Numbered from the stretch's first letter, positions 1 to 12,039 are shown. The stretch is 64,000 bases of DNA from Streptomyces sp. JH34 (GCF_029428875.1 NZ_JAJSOO010000001.1:6234501-6298500); one strand, 5' to 3'. The notes: a model not told the origin generated them from the letters alone. Program-made: numbers and translations.

Positions 1-813
1 GTGGGGGCCCCGCTGCCGCCGCCCCGGGGTTCCGGGAACGGGCCGTGGACGACGCAGGCCCAGCACTCAGGCAACCCCGGCCCCGCGGGGCCGCCCCTTC
101 CGCCCATGGCGCCCGGCCATCAGCCGCCGGCGCACCGGCCGCACGGTCCTCAGCAGGTCCCGCTCCCGCCCTCCAGGGAGACCACCGGGCACGTCCAGCT
201 GCCGCCCGGCGGCCCCGTCCCGCTGCCCGCGCCCCCCGCGGAGCCCGGCACCGGCGCCGCGACCCTGGCCGTGCTCCTCATCGGTCCCGCCGGAGCGGGC
301 AAGACCACGGTCGCCAAGCTCTGGGCGGGCCGCCGCCGCGTCCCCACCGCGCACGTGTCCCTGGACGACGTCCGCGAGTGGGTCTGCTCCGGCTTCGCCG
401 ATCCCCAGGCCGGGTGGAACGACCACTCCGAGGCCCAGTACCGGCTGGCCCGGCGCACCTGCGGCTTCGCCGCCCGTAACTTCCTCGCCAACGGCATCTC
501 CTGCATCCTCGACGACGCGGTCTTCCCCGACCGGCCCGTCGTCGGTCTCGGCGGCTGGAAGCGCCATGTGGGCCCCGGGCTCCTGCCCGTGGTCCTCCTG
601 CCCGGTCTGGAGGTCGTCCTGGAGCGCAACGCGGCCCGCAGCGGGAACCGCAGGCTCTCCGACGAGGAGGTCGCCCGGATCCACGGCCGCATGGCCGGTT
701 GGTACGGCTCCGGCCTGCCGATCATCGACAACTCCACCTACGACGTCGAGACGACCGCCCGGGTCCTCGACGACGTGCTGGCCCGCTCCATAGCCAGCCC
801 GCCCGCCTGGTAG
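1..813 (+). CDS. P-loop ATP-binding protein (kinase-like), possibly 5'-truncated by the window
   Basis: The first ~85 residues are rich in Pro, Gly and Gln and look disordered. A P-loop follows (GPAGAGKTT, about residue 94), then a zeta-toxin/kinase-like NTPase fold with a DDV motif and conserved Arg residues. The substrate is unknown. GTG is the first base of the window, so the true start may lie upstream and the protein may be longer. In Streptomyces a hypothetical ATP-binding protein sits here, between the aroC-K-B cluster and the M24 peptidase gene. The fold call rests on the P-loop; the function is not known. Confidence 0.7.
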   Translation: MGAPLPPPRGSGNGPWTTQAQHSGNPGPAGPPLPPMAPGHQPPAHRPHGPQQVPLPPSRETTGHVQLPPGGPVPLPAPPAEPGTGAATLAVLLIGPAGAGKTTVAKLWAGRRRVPTAHVSLDDVREWVCSGFADPQAGWNDHSEAQYRLARRTCGFAARNFLANGISCILDDAVFPDRPVVGLGGWKRHVGPGLLPVVLLPGLEVVLERNAARSGNRRLSDEEVARIHGRMAGWYGSGLPIIDNSTYDVETTARVLDDVLARSIASPPAW

Positions 814-902
814 CGGCCCGACCGTTCCCGGCCGGGGCCCACCGTTCCCGGTCGGGTGCGCTGACCGGGCGGGGCCCGGCACGCGCTCGTAGGCTCGGAA
901 AC

Positions 903-2009
903 ATGTCAGAGGTGTACGCCGTCCGACGCGGGCTGCTGCGGGACCGGTTCGCCGCCGCCGGATCCGCGGCCGCCCTGGTCTCCCGCCCCGCCAACGTCCG
1001 CTATCTCGCGGGCGGGGCACCGCCCGGAGCCGTGCTGCTGCTCGGCCCCGGCGAGGACGTCCTGCTCTGCCCCCGGGCACCGGTCGGGGACCCCGCCCAC
1101 GGGCGCCCCGACGAACAGCTGCGACTGACCGTCCTGCCGGAGACCGACGGCGACCCGGTCGTCGCGGCGGCCGGCCTCGCCGGCGGCCTGCACACCGACT
1201 CCCTGGCGGTCGAGGAGCACGACCTGACGGTCGCCCGCCACCGCGCGATGACCGCCGTCGCCCCGGGCCTGCGACTGGGCGACCTCGGCAGCACCGTCGA
1301 GCAGCTGCGCCTCGTGAAGGACGAGGAGGAGATCGCCTGCCTGCGGATCGCCGCGGAGATCACCGACCAGGCCCTCGGCGAGCTACTCGAATCCATCCTG
1401 GTGGGGCGCACCGAACGCCACCTCGCCCTGGAACTGGAGCGCCGGCTGGTGGACCACGGTGCGGACGGCCCCGCCTTCCCCACCTCCGTCGGCACGGGCC
1501 CCCACTCGGGGCAGGGCCGTCACAGGCCCACCGACCGCAGGGTCGAGGAAGGTGATTTCCTTTCCGTCTGCCTGGGTGCCAACTACCGCGGATACCGCTG
1601 CGAGATCGGCCGGACGTTCGTCATCGGCACCAGCCCCGCGGACTGGCAGATCGAGCTCTACGACCTTGTTTTCGCCGCTCAGAGGGCCGGACGGGAGGCC
1701 CTGCTCCCCGGAGCCGCCTACCGCGACGTGGACCGCGCGGCCCGCCATCTCCTCGACTCGGCGGGCCACTCGGACGGCCTCCCGCCCAGCACCGGGCACG
1801 GTGTCGGACTCGAAATCGACGAGGACCCGCAGTTGGCACCGACAGCCATGGGTAAACTGGACGCTTGCGTGCCGGTCACCGTCGAACCGGGGGTCCACCT
1901 CCCGGGCCGGGGCGGTGTCCGGATCGATGACACGCTCGTCGTGCGCCCCGAGGCGGACGGCGGACCCGAGCTACTCACCATTACGACCAAGGAGCTGCTC
2001 GCGCTGTAG
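903..2009 (+). CDS. M24 aminopeptidase P/prolidase-like protein with altered metal ligands
   Basis: This is a 368-residue pita-bread (M24) protein with a creatinase-type N-terminal domain (residues 1-130) and an M24 domain (about 140-368). The family removes N-terminal residues before proline using two metal ions. The His motif STGHGVG (His299) and Glu328 (VEPG) are present. The first Asp ligand is replaced by Cys223 (SVCLGANYRGY), the second by Glu234 (CEIGRT) and the last Glu by Asp342 (RIDDT). The start is the ATG at 903; longer readings run into the previous gene. It sits just upstream of efp, as aminopeptidase P genes often do. Catalytic activity is uncertain. Confidence 0.85.
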   Translation: MSEVYAVRRGLLRDRFAAAGSAAALVSRPANVRYLAGGAPPGAVLLLGPGEDVLLCPRAPVGDPAHGRPDEQLRLTVLPETDGDPVVAAAGLAGGLHTDSLAVEEHDLTVARHRAMTAVAPGLRLGDLGSTVEQLRLVKDEEEIACLRIAAEITDQALGELLESILVGRTERHLALELERRLVDHGADGPAFPTSVGTGPHSGQGRHRPTDRRVEEGDFLSVCLGANYRGYRCEIGRTFVIGTSPADWQIELYDLVFAAQRAGREALLPGAAYRDVDRAARHLLDSAGHSDGLPPSTGHGVGLEIDEDPQLAPTAMGKLDACVPVTVEPGVHLPGRGGVRIDDTLVVRPEADGGPELLTITTKELLAL

Positions 2010-2082
2010 GAGAACCCTTGACGGGGACTCCGGCGCGCATCCTTTGTCGTCCACCAGCTTCAGTCCAGGAGATTCCGCAACC

Positions 2083-2649
2083 GTGGCTTCCACGAACGAC
2101 CTCAAGAACGGCCTGGTGCTCAAGCTCGACGGAGGCCAGCTCTGGTCCGTCGTCGAGTTCCAGCACGTCAAGCCCGGCAAGGGCCCTGCCTTCGTGCGCA
2201 CCAAGCTCAAGAACGTGCTCTCCGGCAAGGTCGTCGACAAGACGTTCAACGCCGGCGTGAAGGTCGAGACGGCCACCATCGACCGCCGTGACATGCAGTT
2301 CTCGTACATGGACGGCGAGTACTTCGTCTTCATGGACATGGACACGTACGACCAGCTCATGGTCGACCGCAAGTCCGTCGGCGACGCCGCCAACTTCCTG
2401 ATCGAGGGCTTCACCGCCTCCGTCGCCCAGCACGAGGGCGAGGTGCTCTACGTCGAGCTGCCCGCCGCGGTCGAGCTGACCATCCAGCACACCGACCCGG
2501 GTGTGCAGGGCGACCGCTCCACCGGTGGCACCAAGCCCGCCACCCTGGAGACCGGCTACGAGATCGGTGTCCCGCTCTTCATCACCACCGGCGAGAAGAT
2601 CAAGGTCGACACCCGCTCGGGCGACTACCTCGGCCGGGTGAACAGCTAA
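2083..2649 (+). CDS. efp: Elongation factor P
   Basis: EF-P binds stalled ribosomes between the P and E sites and relieves arrest on polyproline stretches. The 188-residue length is exactly usual. The KOW-like N-terminal domain has the tip loop KPGKGPAF with Lys33 at the residue that is modified in many bacteria; two OB domains follow. The GTG start at 2083 is preceded by CAGGAGA. Longer in-frame readings overlap the previous gene and are not EF-P. nusB starts 2 bases after the stop, so the two are co-transcribed. Confidence 0.97.
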   Translation: MASTNDLKNGLVLKLDGGQLWSVVEFQHVKPGKGPAFVRTKLKNVLSGKVVDKTFNAGVKVETATIDRRDMQFSYMDGEYFVFMDMDTYDQLMVDRKSVGDAANFLIEGFTASVAQHEGEVLYVELPAAVELTIQHTDPGVQGDRSTGGTKPATLETGYEIGVPLFITTGEKIKVDTRSGDYLGRVNS

Positions 2650-2651
2650 CC

Positions 2652-3083
2652 GTGGCTGCCCGGAACAAGGCCCGCAAGCGCGCCTTCCAGATCCTCTTCG
2701 AGGCCGACCAGCGCGGCGAGTCCGTGCAGACGGTCCTCGCGGACTGGGTACGGCTCTCGCGGACCGACGACCGTCAGCCGCCGGTCGGCGAATTCACGAT
2801 GGAGCTGGTCGAGGGGTACGCGCAGTACGCGGACCGGATCGACGACCTCATCGTCACCTACGCCGTGGACTGGGAGATCGACCGCATGCCGGTCGTCGAC
2901 CGGAGCATCCTGAGGCTCGGCGCGTACGAGCTGATCTGGATGGACTCGACCCCGGACGCCGTGGTGATCGACGAGGCGGTCCAGCTGGCCAAGGAGTTCT
3001 CGACGGACGACTCCCCGGCCTTCGTGAACGGCCTGCTGGCCCGGTTCAAGGACCTCAAGGCGAATCTCCGCCGGGAGCAGTGA
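2652..3083 (+). CDS. nusB: Transcription antitermination factor NusB
   Basis: NusB is a small all-helical RNA-binding protein. With NusE (S10) it binds boxA of rRNA leaders and supports antitermination. The 143-residue length is usual, and the N-terminal motif ARKRAFQILFEADQ and C-terminal FVNGLLARFKD helix are typical. It begins with GTG 2 bases after the efp stop and is followed by a strong hairpin terminator. Confidence 0.96.
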   Translation: MAARNKARKRAFQILFEADQRGESVQTVLADWVRLSRTDDRQPPVGEFTMELVEGYAQYADRIDDLIVTYAVDWEIDRMPVVDRSILRLGAYELIWMDSTPDAVVIDEAVQLAKEFSTDDSPAFVNGLLARFKDLKANLRREQ

Positions 3084-3105
3084 TCCCGGCGGCGTCGAGC
3101 CGCAC

Positions 3106-3138
3106 GAAGGCCCACGGTCGTACCGACCGTGGGCCTTC
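3106..3138 (+). terminator. Hairpin terminator after efp-nusB
   Basis: A perfect 15-bp stem (3106-3120 with 3124-3138) has a 3-nt loop and no clear U tract, as is usual in Streptomyces. It separates nusB from the convergent bldD and may serve both. Confidence 0.85.
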
Positions 3139-3243
3139 GGCGTGTCCGGACCGTGGGGCCGGGTGCGCCGGGACACGAAAACGCCGGGCCGGCAGGGGCC
3201 CGAGGCCCCGCCGACCCGGCGGTACGTCTCTTCGCGGTGCCGG

Positions 3244-3744
3244 TCAGCCCTCGTCGTGGGCGACCGCGCGACGCGCGTCGGCGTCCAGCACGCCCCAGCT
3301 GATCAGCTGCTCCGTGAGCACGGACGGCGACTGGTCGTAGATGACGGCGAGGGTGCGCAGGTCGTCCTGGCGGATCGAGAGCACCTTGCCGTTGTAGTCA
3401 CCGCGCTGGCTCTGGATCGTCGCGGCGTAGCGCTGCAGCGGTCCGGCCTTCTCCGGCGGCACGTGGGCCAGGCGCTCCAGGTCGAGGACCAGCTTCGGCG
3501 GCGGCTCCGCGGCGCCACCGGGGGTCGTGCCGGGCAGCAGCTCCTGCACCGGGACGCCGTAGAAGTCGGCCAGCTCGGCAAGGCGCTGCACGGTCACGGC
3601 GCGGTCCCCGCGCTCGTAGGAACCGACCACGACGGCCTTCCAGCGGCCCTGCGACTTCTCCTCCACGCCGTGGAGGGAAAGACCCTGCTGGGTGCGGATG
3701 GCGCGGAGCTTGGCCCCGAGCTGCTTTGCGTATTCGCTGGACAT
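3244..3744 (-). CDS. bldD: Developmental master regulator BldD
   Basis: BldD is a DNA-binding repressor that, bound to tetrameric cyclic-di-GMP, holds back sporulation genes during vegetative growth. The protein has 166 residues. An XRE-type HTH occupies about residues 9-65. The C-terminal domain has the RXD-X8-RXXD c-di-GMP motif intact (RGD at 114-116, RQDD at 125-128). The ATG at 3744 (MSSEYAKQLG) is preferred to the upstream in-frame ATG at 3768 because a GGGGAG sequence precedes it and it matches the known BldD start. A BldD-type operator lies 63-77 bases upstream, consistent with autoregulation. Confidence 0.97.
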   Translation of the reverse strand: MSSEYAKQLGAKLRAIRTQQGLSLHGVEEKSQGRWKAVVVGSYERGDRAVTVQRLAELADFYGVPVQELLPGTTPGGAAEPPPKLVLDLERLAHVPPEKAGPLQRYAATIQSQRGDYNGKVLSIRQDDLRTLAVIYDQSPSVLTEQLISWGVLDADARRAVAHDEG

Positions 3745-3806
3745 AAGGCTCCCCGGACGCTGGAACATTCTGCGGCTGGGCCGCGTGGCTGGTAACTCAC
3801 TGTGAG

Positions 3807-3821
3807 GTTACGCAGCGTTAC
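3807..3821 (-). promoter_or_regulatory. BldD operator upstream of bldD
   Basis: GTTACGCAGCGTTAC fits every defined position of the published BldD consensus NTNACNC(A/T)GNGTNAN. Just beside it (3791-3811) is an imperfect inverted repeat, TAACTCAC-TGTGAGGTTA, that may be a second half-operator. The site lies in the 221-bp divergent region between bldD and pyrR, so it could also touch the pyr promoter. Confidence 0.8.
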
Positions 3822-3930
3822 ATGGCTGCGTCAAGCCGAAAGGTCCGGGCTGCCACCTCCTGGGGGCGGGGCCAGGGCCTCACGCAAGCCCTGGTAACGT
3901 GGATGACGCAATTTCGACGTCCTTTAACGT

Positions 3931-3955
3931 CCGTCCAGTGAGGCGGAGAAGGAGG
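3931..3955 (+). promoter_or_regulatory. PyrR RNA-binding motif abutting the pyrR Shine-Dalgarno
   Basis: CCGTCCAGTGAGGCGG (3931-3946) carries the UCCAGNGAGG loop recognised by PyrR, closed by a CCG/CGG stem. Three bases later comes the ribosome binding site AAGGAGG (3949-3955) of pyrR. This suggests UMP/PyrR-dependent block of translation initiation, as described for mycobacteria, rather than the Bacillus terminator switch. The motif is seen directly; the mechanism is inferred. Confidence 0.7.
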
Positions 3956-3965
3956 TCCGTTTCTT

Positions 3966-4550
3966 ATGGACGCACAGCATGACCACACCGGCAATGCGGC
4001 ACGCCCCGTTCTCGAGGCTCCCGACATCGCCCGGGCACTGACCCGAATCGCCCACGAGATCGTCGAACGCGCCAAGGGCGCCGACGACGTGGTGCTGCTC
4101 GGCATCCCCACACGGGGGGTCTTCCTCGCCGGCCGGCTGGCCGAAAAGCTCGAGGAGATCACCGGCCGGAAGACGCCGGTCGGGTCACTCGACATCACGA
4201 TGTACCGCGACGACCTGCGGATGCGCCCGGCGCGCGCCCTCGCACGCACCGACATCCCCGGTGAGGGCATCGAGAACCGTCTCGTCGTCCTGGTCGACGA
4301 CGTGCTCTTCTCCGGGCGCACGATCCGCGCCGCACTCGACGCGCTCGGCGACATCGGCCGTCCGCGTGCCGTGCAGCTCGCGGTCCTCGTCGACCGCGGC
4401 CACCGCGAACTGCCGATCCGTGCCGACTACGTCGGCAAGAACCTCCCCACGTCGCTGCGGGAGACGGTCAAGGTCCAGCTCGCCGAGGAGGACGGCCGCG
4501 ACGCCGTGCTGCTCGGTGTCAAGCAGACCGTTCCGGCGGGCGAGCAGTAG
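3966..4550 (+). CDS. pyrR: Bifunctional pyr operon regulator / uracil phosphoribosyltransferase
   Basis: PyrR binds pyr mRNA in response to uridine nucleotides and can also make UMP from uracil and PRPP. The 194-residue type I phosphoribosyltransferase fold has the PRPP loop VDDVLFSGRT at 110-119 and an N-terminal GIPTRGVFLA motif. It is the first gene of the pyr cluster. The ATG is 10 bases after GGAGG, and an RNA motif for its own product overlaps this region. Confidence 0.96.
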   Translation: MDAQHDHTGNAARPVLEAPDIARALTRIAHEIVERAKGADDVVLLGIPTRGVFLAGRLAEKLEEITGRKTPVGSLDITMYRDDLRMRPARALARTDIPGEGIENRLVVLVDDVLFSGRTIRAALDALGDIGRPRAVQLAVLVDRGHRELPIRADYVGKNLPTSLRETVKVQLAEEDGRDAVLLGVKQTVPAGEQ

Positions 4551-4641
4551 CCGAGTCCCGTCCCGTGCGCGCCCTCCGGCCGCACGGCTGCTCCGGCACG
4601 CCCGCCTGCCTGATCCCTCCACCCTTCACGGAGACACTCAG

Positions 4642-5658
4642 ATGCTGCGCCCTCCCGGGGACACCCCCCGAACCCCCCGTCACCTGATCTCGGCCGCAGA
4701 CCTCACCCGCGACGACGCCGTCCTGATCCTCGACACCGCCGAGGAGATGGCCAGGGTCGCGGACCGGCCGATCAAGAAGCTCCCCACCCTGCGTGGACGA
4801 ACGGTCGTCAACCTCTTCTTCGAGGACTCGACCCGGACGCGGATCTCCTTCGAGGCCGCCGCCAAGCGCCTCTCCGCCGACGTCATCAACTTCTCCGCCA
4901 AGGGCTCGTCCGTCTCCAAGGGCGAGTCCCTCAAGGACACCGCCCTGACCCTGGAGGCCATGGGCGCCGACGCCGTCGTCATCCGGCACGGCGCCTCCGG
5001 TGCCCCGTACCGCCTCGCGACCTCGGGCTGGATCGACAGCGCGGTCGTCAACGCCGGTGACGGCACGCACGAGCACCCCACCCAGGCGCTCCTCGACGCG
5101 TTCACGATGCGCCGCCGGCTGGTCGGGCCCGACGCGGGGATCGGCCGCGACCTCGAAGGCCGCCGGATCACGATCGTCGGCGACATCCTGCACAGCCGCG
5201 TCGCCCGCTCCAACGTCCACCTGCTGCACACGCTCGGGGCGCACGTCACCCTGGTGGCGCCGCCCACCCTCGTGCCGGTCGGCGTCGAGCAGTGGCCCTG
5301 TGACGTCAACTACCGCCTCGACGACGTGCTGCCGAAGTCGGACGCGGTCATGATGCTCCGTGTGCAGCGTGAGCGGATGAACGCCGCCTACTTCCCGACC
5401 GAGCGTGAGTACTCCCGGCGCTACGGCCTGGACGGCGAGCGCATGGCGAGGATGCCCGAGCACGCCATCGTGATGCACCCCGGCCCGATGGTCCGCGGCA
5501 TGGAGATCACGGCCGAGGTCGCGGACTCCGACCGCTGCACCGCCGTCGAGCAGGTCGCGAACGGCGTCTCCACCCGCATGGCCGTCCTGTACCTGCTGCT
5601 GGGCGGTTCCGAGACCGCCCTGCCGTCCGCCGCCGCCCGTACCGAGGAGAACAAGTAA
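4642..5658 (+). CDS. pyrB: Aspartate carbamoyltransferase catalytic subunit
   Basis: PyrB condenses carbamoyl phosphate with aspartate, the first committed step of UMP synthesis. The 338-residue protein shows the carbamoyl-phosphate motif FEDSTRTR, the HPTQALLDAF motif and HPGPMVRG near the C-terminus. No pyrI regulatory gene follows, as expected in actinobacteria. The start is the ATG at 4642 after a CGGAG sequence; longer readings overlap pyrR. pyrC begins 2 bases after the stop. Confidence 0.96.
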   Translation: MLRPPGDTPRTPRHLISAADLTRDDAVLILDTAEEMARVADRPIKKLPTLRGRTVVNLFFEDSTRTRISFEAAAKRLSADVINFSAKGSSVSKGESLKDTALTLEAMGADAVVIRHGASGAPYRLATSGWIDSAVVNAGDGTHEHPTQALLDAFTMRRRLVGPDAGIGRDLEGRRITIVGDILHSRVARSNVHLLHTLGAHVTLVAPPTLVPVGVEQWPCDVNYRLDDVLPKSDAVMMLRVQRERMNAAYFPTEREYSRRYGLDGERMARMPEHAIVMHPGPMVRGMEITAEVADSDRCTAVEQVANGVSTRMAVLYLLLGGSETALPSAAARTEENK

Positions 5659-5660
5659 CC

Positions 5661-6947
5661 ATGAGCAAGATCCTTATCCGCGGCGCGAAGGTCCTCGGCG
5701 GAGAGCCGCAGGACGTCCTCATCGAGGGCGAGAACATCGTCGCCACCGGCACCGGGCTCGACGCCGAGGGCGCCACCGTGATCGAGGCGGCCGGCCAGGT
5801 CCTGCTGCCCGGCCTCGTGGACCTGCACACCCATCTGCGTGAGCCCGGACGCGAGGACTCCGAGACCGTCCTCACCGGCACCAAGGCGGCCGCCGTCGGC
5901 GGCTTCACCGCCGTCCACGCCATGGCCAACACCTTCCCCGTCGCCGACACCGCCGGCGTCGTCGAGCAGGTCTGGCGGCTCGGCAAGGAGTCCGGCTACT
6001 GCGACGTGCAGCCCGTCGGCGCCGTCACCGTCGGCCTGGAGGGCAAGCAGCTCGCCGAGCTCGGCGCCATGCACGACTCCGCCGCCGGGGTGAAGGTCTT
6101 CTCCGACGACGGCAAGTGCGTCGACGACGCGGTGATCATGCGCCGCGCGCTGGAGTACGTGAAGGCCTTCGACGGGGTCGTCGCCCAGCACGCCCAGGAG
6201 CCCCGCCTCACCGAGGGCGCCCAGATGAACGAGGGCGTCGTCTCGGCCGAGCTCGGTCTCGGCGGCTGGCCCGCGGTCGCCGAGGAGTCGATCATCGCCC
6301 GCGACGTGCTCCTCGCCGCCCACGTCGGCTCCCGCGTGCACATCTGCCACCTGTCGACCGCCGGCTCCGTGGAGATCGTGCGCTGGGCCAAGTCCAAGGG
6401 CTGGGACGTCACCGCCGAGGTGACCCCGCACCACCTGCTGCTCACCGACGAACTCGTGCGGACCTACAACCCGGTCTACAAGGTGAACCCGCCGCTGCGC
6501 ACCGAGGCCGACGTCATGGCCCTGCGCGAGGCCCTCGCCGACGGCACCATCGACTGCGTGGCCACCGACCACGCGCCGCACCCGCACGAGGACAAGGACT
6601 GCGAGTGGGCCGCCGCGGCCATGGGCATGGTGGGCCTGGAGACCGCGCTCTCCGTGGTCCAGCAGACGATGGTGGACACCGGGCTCCTCGACTGGGCGGG
6701 CGTCGCCGACCGCATGTCCCGCCGCCCCGCGGCCATCGGCAGGCTCGAGGGACACGGCCGGCCCGTCTCGGCGGGTGAGCCCGCCAACCTCACTCTGGTC
6801 GATCCGGCATACCGTGGAGCCGTGGACCCCGCGGGCTTCGCCTCCCGCAGCCGCAACACTCCGTACGAGGGTCGCGAGCTGCCCGGCCGAGTGACCCACA
6901 CCTTCCTGCGGGGCCGTGCCACGGTCGTCGACGGGAAGCTCGCGTGA
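5661..6947 (+). CDS. pyrC: Dihydroorotase
   Basis: PyrC closes carbamoyl-aspartate to dihydroorotate. The 428-residue class I amidohydrolase has the metal motif DLHTHLREPG, a central HICHLST motif and CVATDHAPH with the catalytic Asp. Its position between pyrB and the car genes fits. It overlaps the next gene by 4 bases (GTGA), indicating translational coupling. Confidence 0.96.
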   Translation: MSKILIRGAKVLGGEPQDVLIEGENIVATGTGLDAEGATVIEAAGQVLLPGLVDLHTHLREPGREDSETVLTGTKAAAVGGFTAVHAMANTFPVADTAGVVEQVWRLGKESGYCDVQPVGAVTVGLEGKQLAELGAMHDSAAGVKVFSDDGKCVDDAVIMRRALEYVKAFDGVVAQHAQEPRLTEGAQMNEGVVSAELGLGGWPAVAEESIIARDVLLAAHVGSRVHICHLSTAGSVEIVRWAKSKGWDVTAEVTPHHLLLTDELVRTYNPVYKVNPPLRTEADVMALREALADGTIDCVATDHAPHPHEDKDCEWAAAAMGMVGLETALSVVQQTMVDTGLLDWAGVADRMSRRPAAIGRLEGHGRPVSAGEPANLTLVDPAYRGAVDPAGFASRSRNTPYEGRELPGRVTHTFLRGRATVVDGKLA

Positions 6948-7558
6948 CAACTCTCAACTCCCTGTACCTACTGGCCGCCGAGCAGAAGTCGGCCGACGTG
7001 ACGGACTGGTCCGCCCGCATCAGCTGGGTCGTCGGACTGCTCGTCTTCATCGCCTTCGTCTACTGGCTGATGCGCCAGGGATGGAAGTGGCGCGGAAGCC
7101 TCCAGTCCGGGCTCCCTGAGCTCCCCGCCACCCCGGAGGGGTTCACGGACGGCGAGACCCTGCTCACACTGACCGGCCGCTACCACGCCTCGACCACGGC
7201 CGGGCAGTGGCTCGACCGGATCGTCGCCCACGGCCTCGGCACCCGCAGCCGCGTCGAGCTGACCCTCACCGCGCAGGGCCTCGACGTCGTACGCCCCGGC
7301 GCGGCCGACTTCTTCGTGCCGGCCGCCGCCCTGCGCGAGGCCAGGCTCGACAAGGCGCTCGCCGGCAAGGTCCTCCCCGAGGGCGGCCTGCTGGTCATCA
7401 CCTGGGCGCACGGCGACCAGCTGATCGACTCGGGCTTCCGCTCCGACCACGCGGCCGGGCACCAGGCGTGGGTCGACGCCGTCAACCACCTCGCCGGCAC
7501 GGCCGGCGACCACCTCACCAGCACCACCACCAGCACGACGGAAGGCACCGCACGATGA
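6944..7558 (+). CDS. Single-pass membrane protein of unknown function in the pyr operon
   Basis: The 204-residue protein has one hydrophobic segment near the N-terminus (about residues 27-44, WVVGLLVFIAFVYWLM). A basic RQGWKWRG stretch and a soluble domain resembling a pleckstrin-like fold follow, then a Thr/Ser-rich tail. It overlaps both pyrC and carA by 4 bases, so it is made with the pathway enzymes. The same gene occupies this place in other Streptomyces (SCO1485 in S. coelicolor, from memory). No catalytic motif is visible. A membrane tether or regulator for the pathway is only speculation. Confidence 0.85.
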   Translation: MTTLNSLYLLAAEQKSADVTDWSARISWVVGLLVFIAFVYWLMRQGWKWRGSLQSGLPELPATPEGFTDGETLLTLTGRYHASTTAGQWLDRIVAHGLGTRSRVELTLTAQGLDVVRPGAADFFVPAAALREARLDKALAGKVLPEGGLLVITWAHGDQLIDSGFRSDHAAGHQAWVDAVNHLAGTAGDHLTSTTTSTTEGTAR

Positions 7559-8689
7559 CGATCTCCACCCGGGGAGCCGGAAAAGCTCCCGCCGTACTCG
7601 TCCTGGAGGACGGCCGCTCCTTCCGCGGCCGCGCCTACGGGGCCGTGGGGGAGACCTTCGGCGAGGCGGTGTTCTCGACCGGTATGACCGGCTACCAGGA
7701 AACGCTGACCGACCCCTCTTACCACCGCCAGGTGGTCGTCATGACGGCCCCGCACGTCGGCAACACCGGCGTGAACGACGAGGACCCCGAGTCGGGCCGC
7801 ATCTGGGTCTCCGGCTACGTCGTGCGCGACCCCGCCCGGGTGCCGTCCAACTGGCGCTCCCGCCGGTCGCTGGACGAGGAGCTCGCGAGCCAGGGCGTCG
7901 TCGGCATCAGCGGCATCGACACCCGCGCGCTCACCCGCCACCTGCGTGAGCGCGGCGCGATGCGCGTCGGCATCTTCTCCGGCAACGCCGTCCAGGACGA
8001 GGGCATACTGCTCGCCAAGGTGCGCCAGGCGCCCGAGATGAGCGGCGCGGACCTCGCGGCCGAGGTCGCCACCAAGGAGACGTACGTCGTCCCCGCCGTC
8101 GGCACCAAGAGGTTCACCGTCGCGGCGATCGACCTCGGCATCAAGGGCATGACCCCGCACCGCATGGCCGAGCGCGGCATCGAGGTGCACGTCCTGCCCG
8201 CCACCGCCACCCTGGAGGACGTGTACGCGGTCGAGCCCGACGGCGTGTTCTTCTCCAACGGCCCCGGCGACCCCTCCACCGCCGACCACCCGGTCTCCGT
8301 CATGCGCGGCGTCCTGGAGCGGAAGACCCCGCTCTTCGGCATCTGCTTCGGCAACCAGATCCTGGGCCGCTCGCTCGGCTTCGGCACCTACAAGCTGAAG
8401 TACGGCCACCGCGGCATCAACCAGCCCGTGCAGGACCGCACGACCGGCAAGGTCGAGGTCACCGCGCACAACCACGGCTTCGCCGTCGACGCTCCGCTCG
8501 ACAAGGTCTCCGACACGGAGTTCGGCCGCGCCGAGGTCTCCCACGTATGCCTGAACGACCAGGTCGTCGAAGGACTCCAGCTGCTCGACCAGCCGGCCTT
8601 CAGCGTCCAGTACCACCCCGAAGCAGCCGCGGGCCCGCACGACGCCGCGTACCTCTTCGACCGTTTCGTCACCCTGATGGAGGGCCAGC

Positions 8690-8697
<8 letters not shown>
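7555..8697 (+). CDS. carA: Carbamoyl-phosphate synthase small (glutaminase) subunit
   Basis: CarA hydrolyses glutamine and channels ammonia to CarB. The 380-residue protein has the CarA-specific N-terminal domain (FSTGMTGYQE) and a class I amidotransferase domain with nucleophile Cys in GICFGNQ and His/Glu in YHPEA. The ATG at 7555 overlaps the upstream stop by 4 bases, and carB starts within its last 8 bases. It supplies both arginine and pyrimidine synthesis. Confidence 0.97.
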
Positions 8698-11998
<3,301 letters not shown>

Positions 11999-12013
11999 CA
12001 GCCAGGCCCAGCA

Positions 12014-12039
12014 GGGGGACACCGGAAACGGTGTCCCCC
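12014..12039 (+). terminator. Intercistronic hairpin between carB and pyrD
   Basis: An 11-bp perfect stem (12014-12024 with 12029-12039) is capped by a GAAA tetraloop and followed by CTCTTC. It lies in the 60-bp gap before pyrD and may partly terminate transcription or stabilise the upstream mRNA. Confidence 0.7.

Noticed and set aside
814..902. Repeat of ACCGTTCCCGG before the M24 peptidase gene as an operator
   Set aside because: It is two short copies in GC-rich spacer without symmetry or a fitting regulator; too weak to report.
5421..6950. A 509-codon antisense frame over pyrC
   Set aside because: It mirrors codon bias of pyrC and has no motif.
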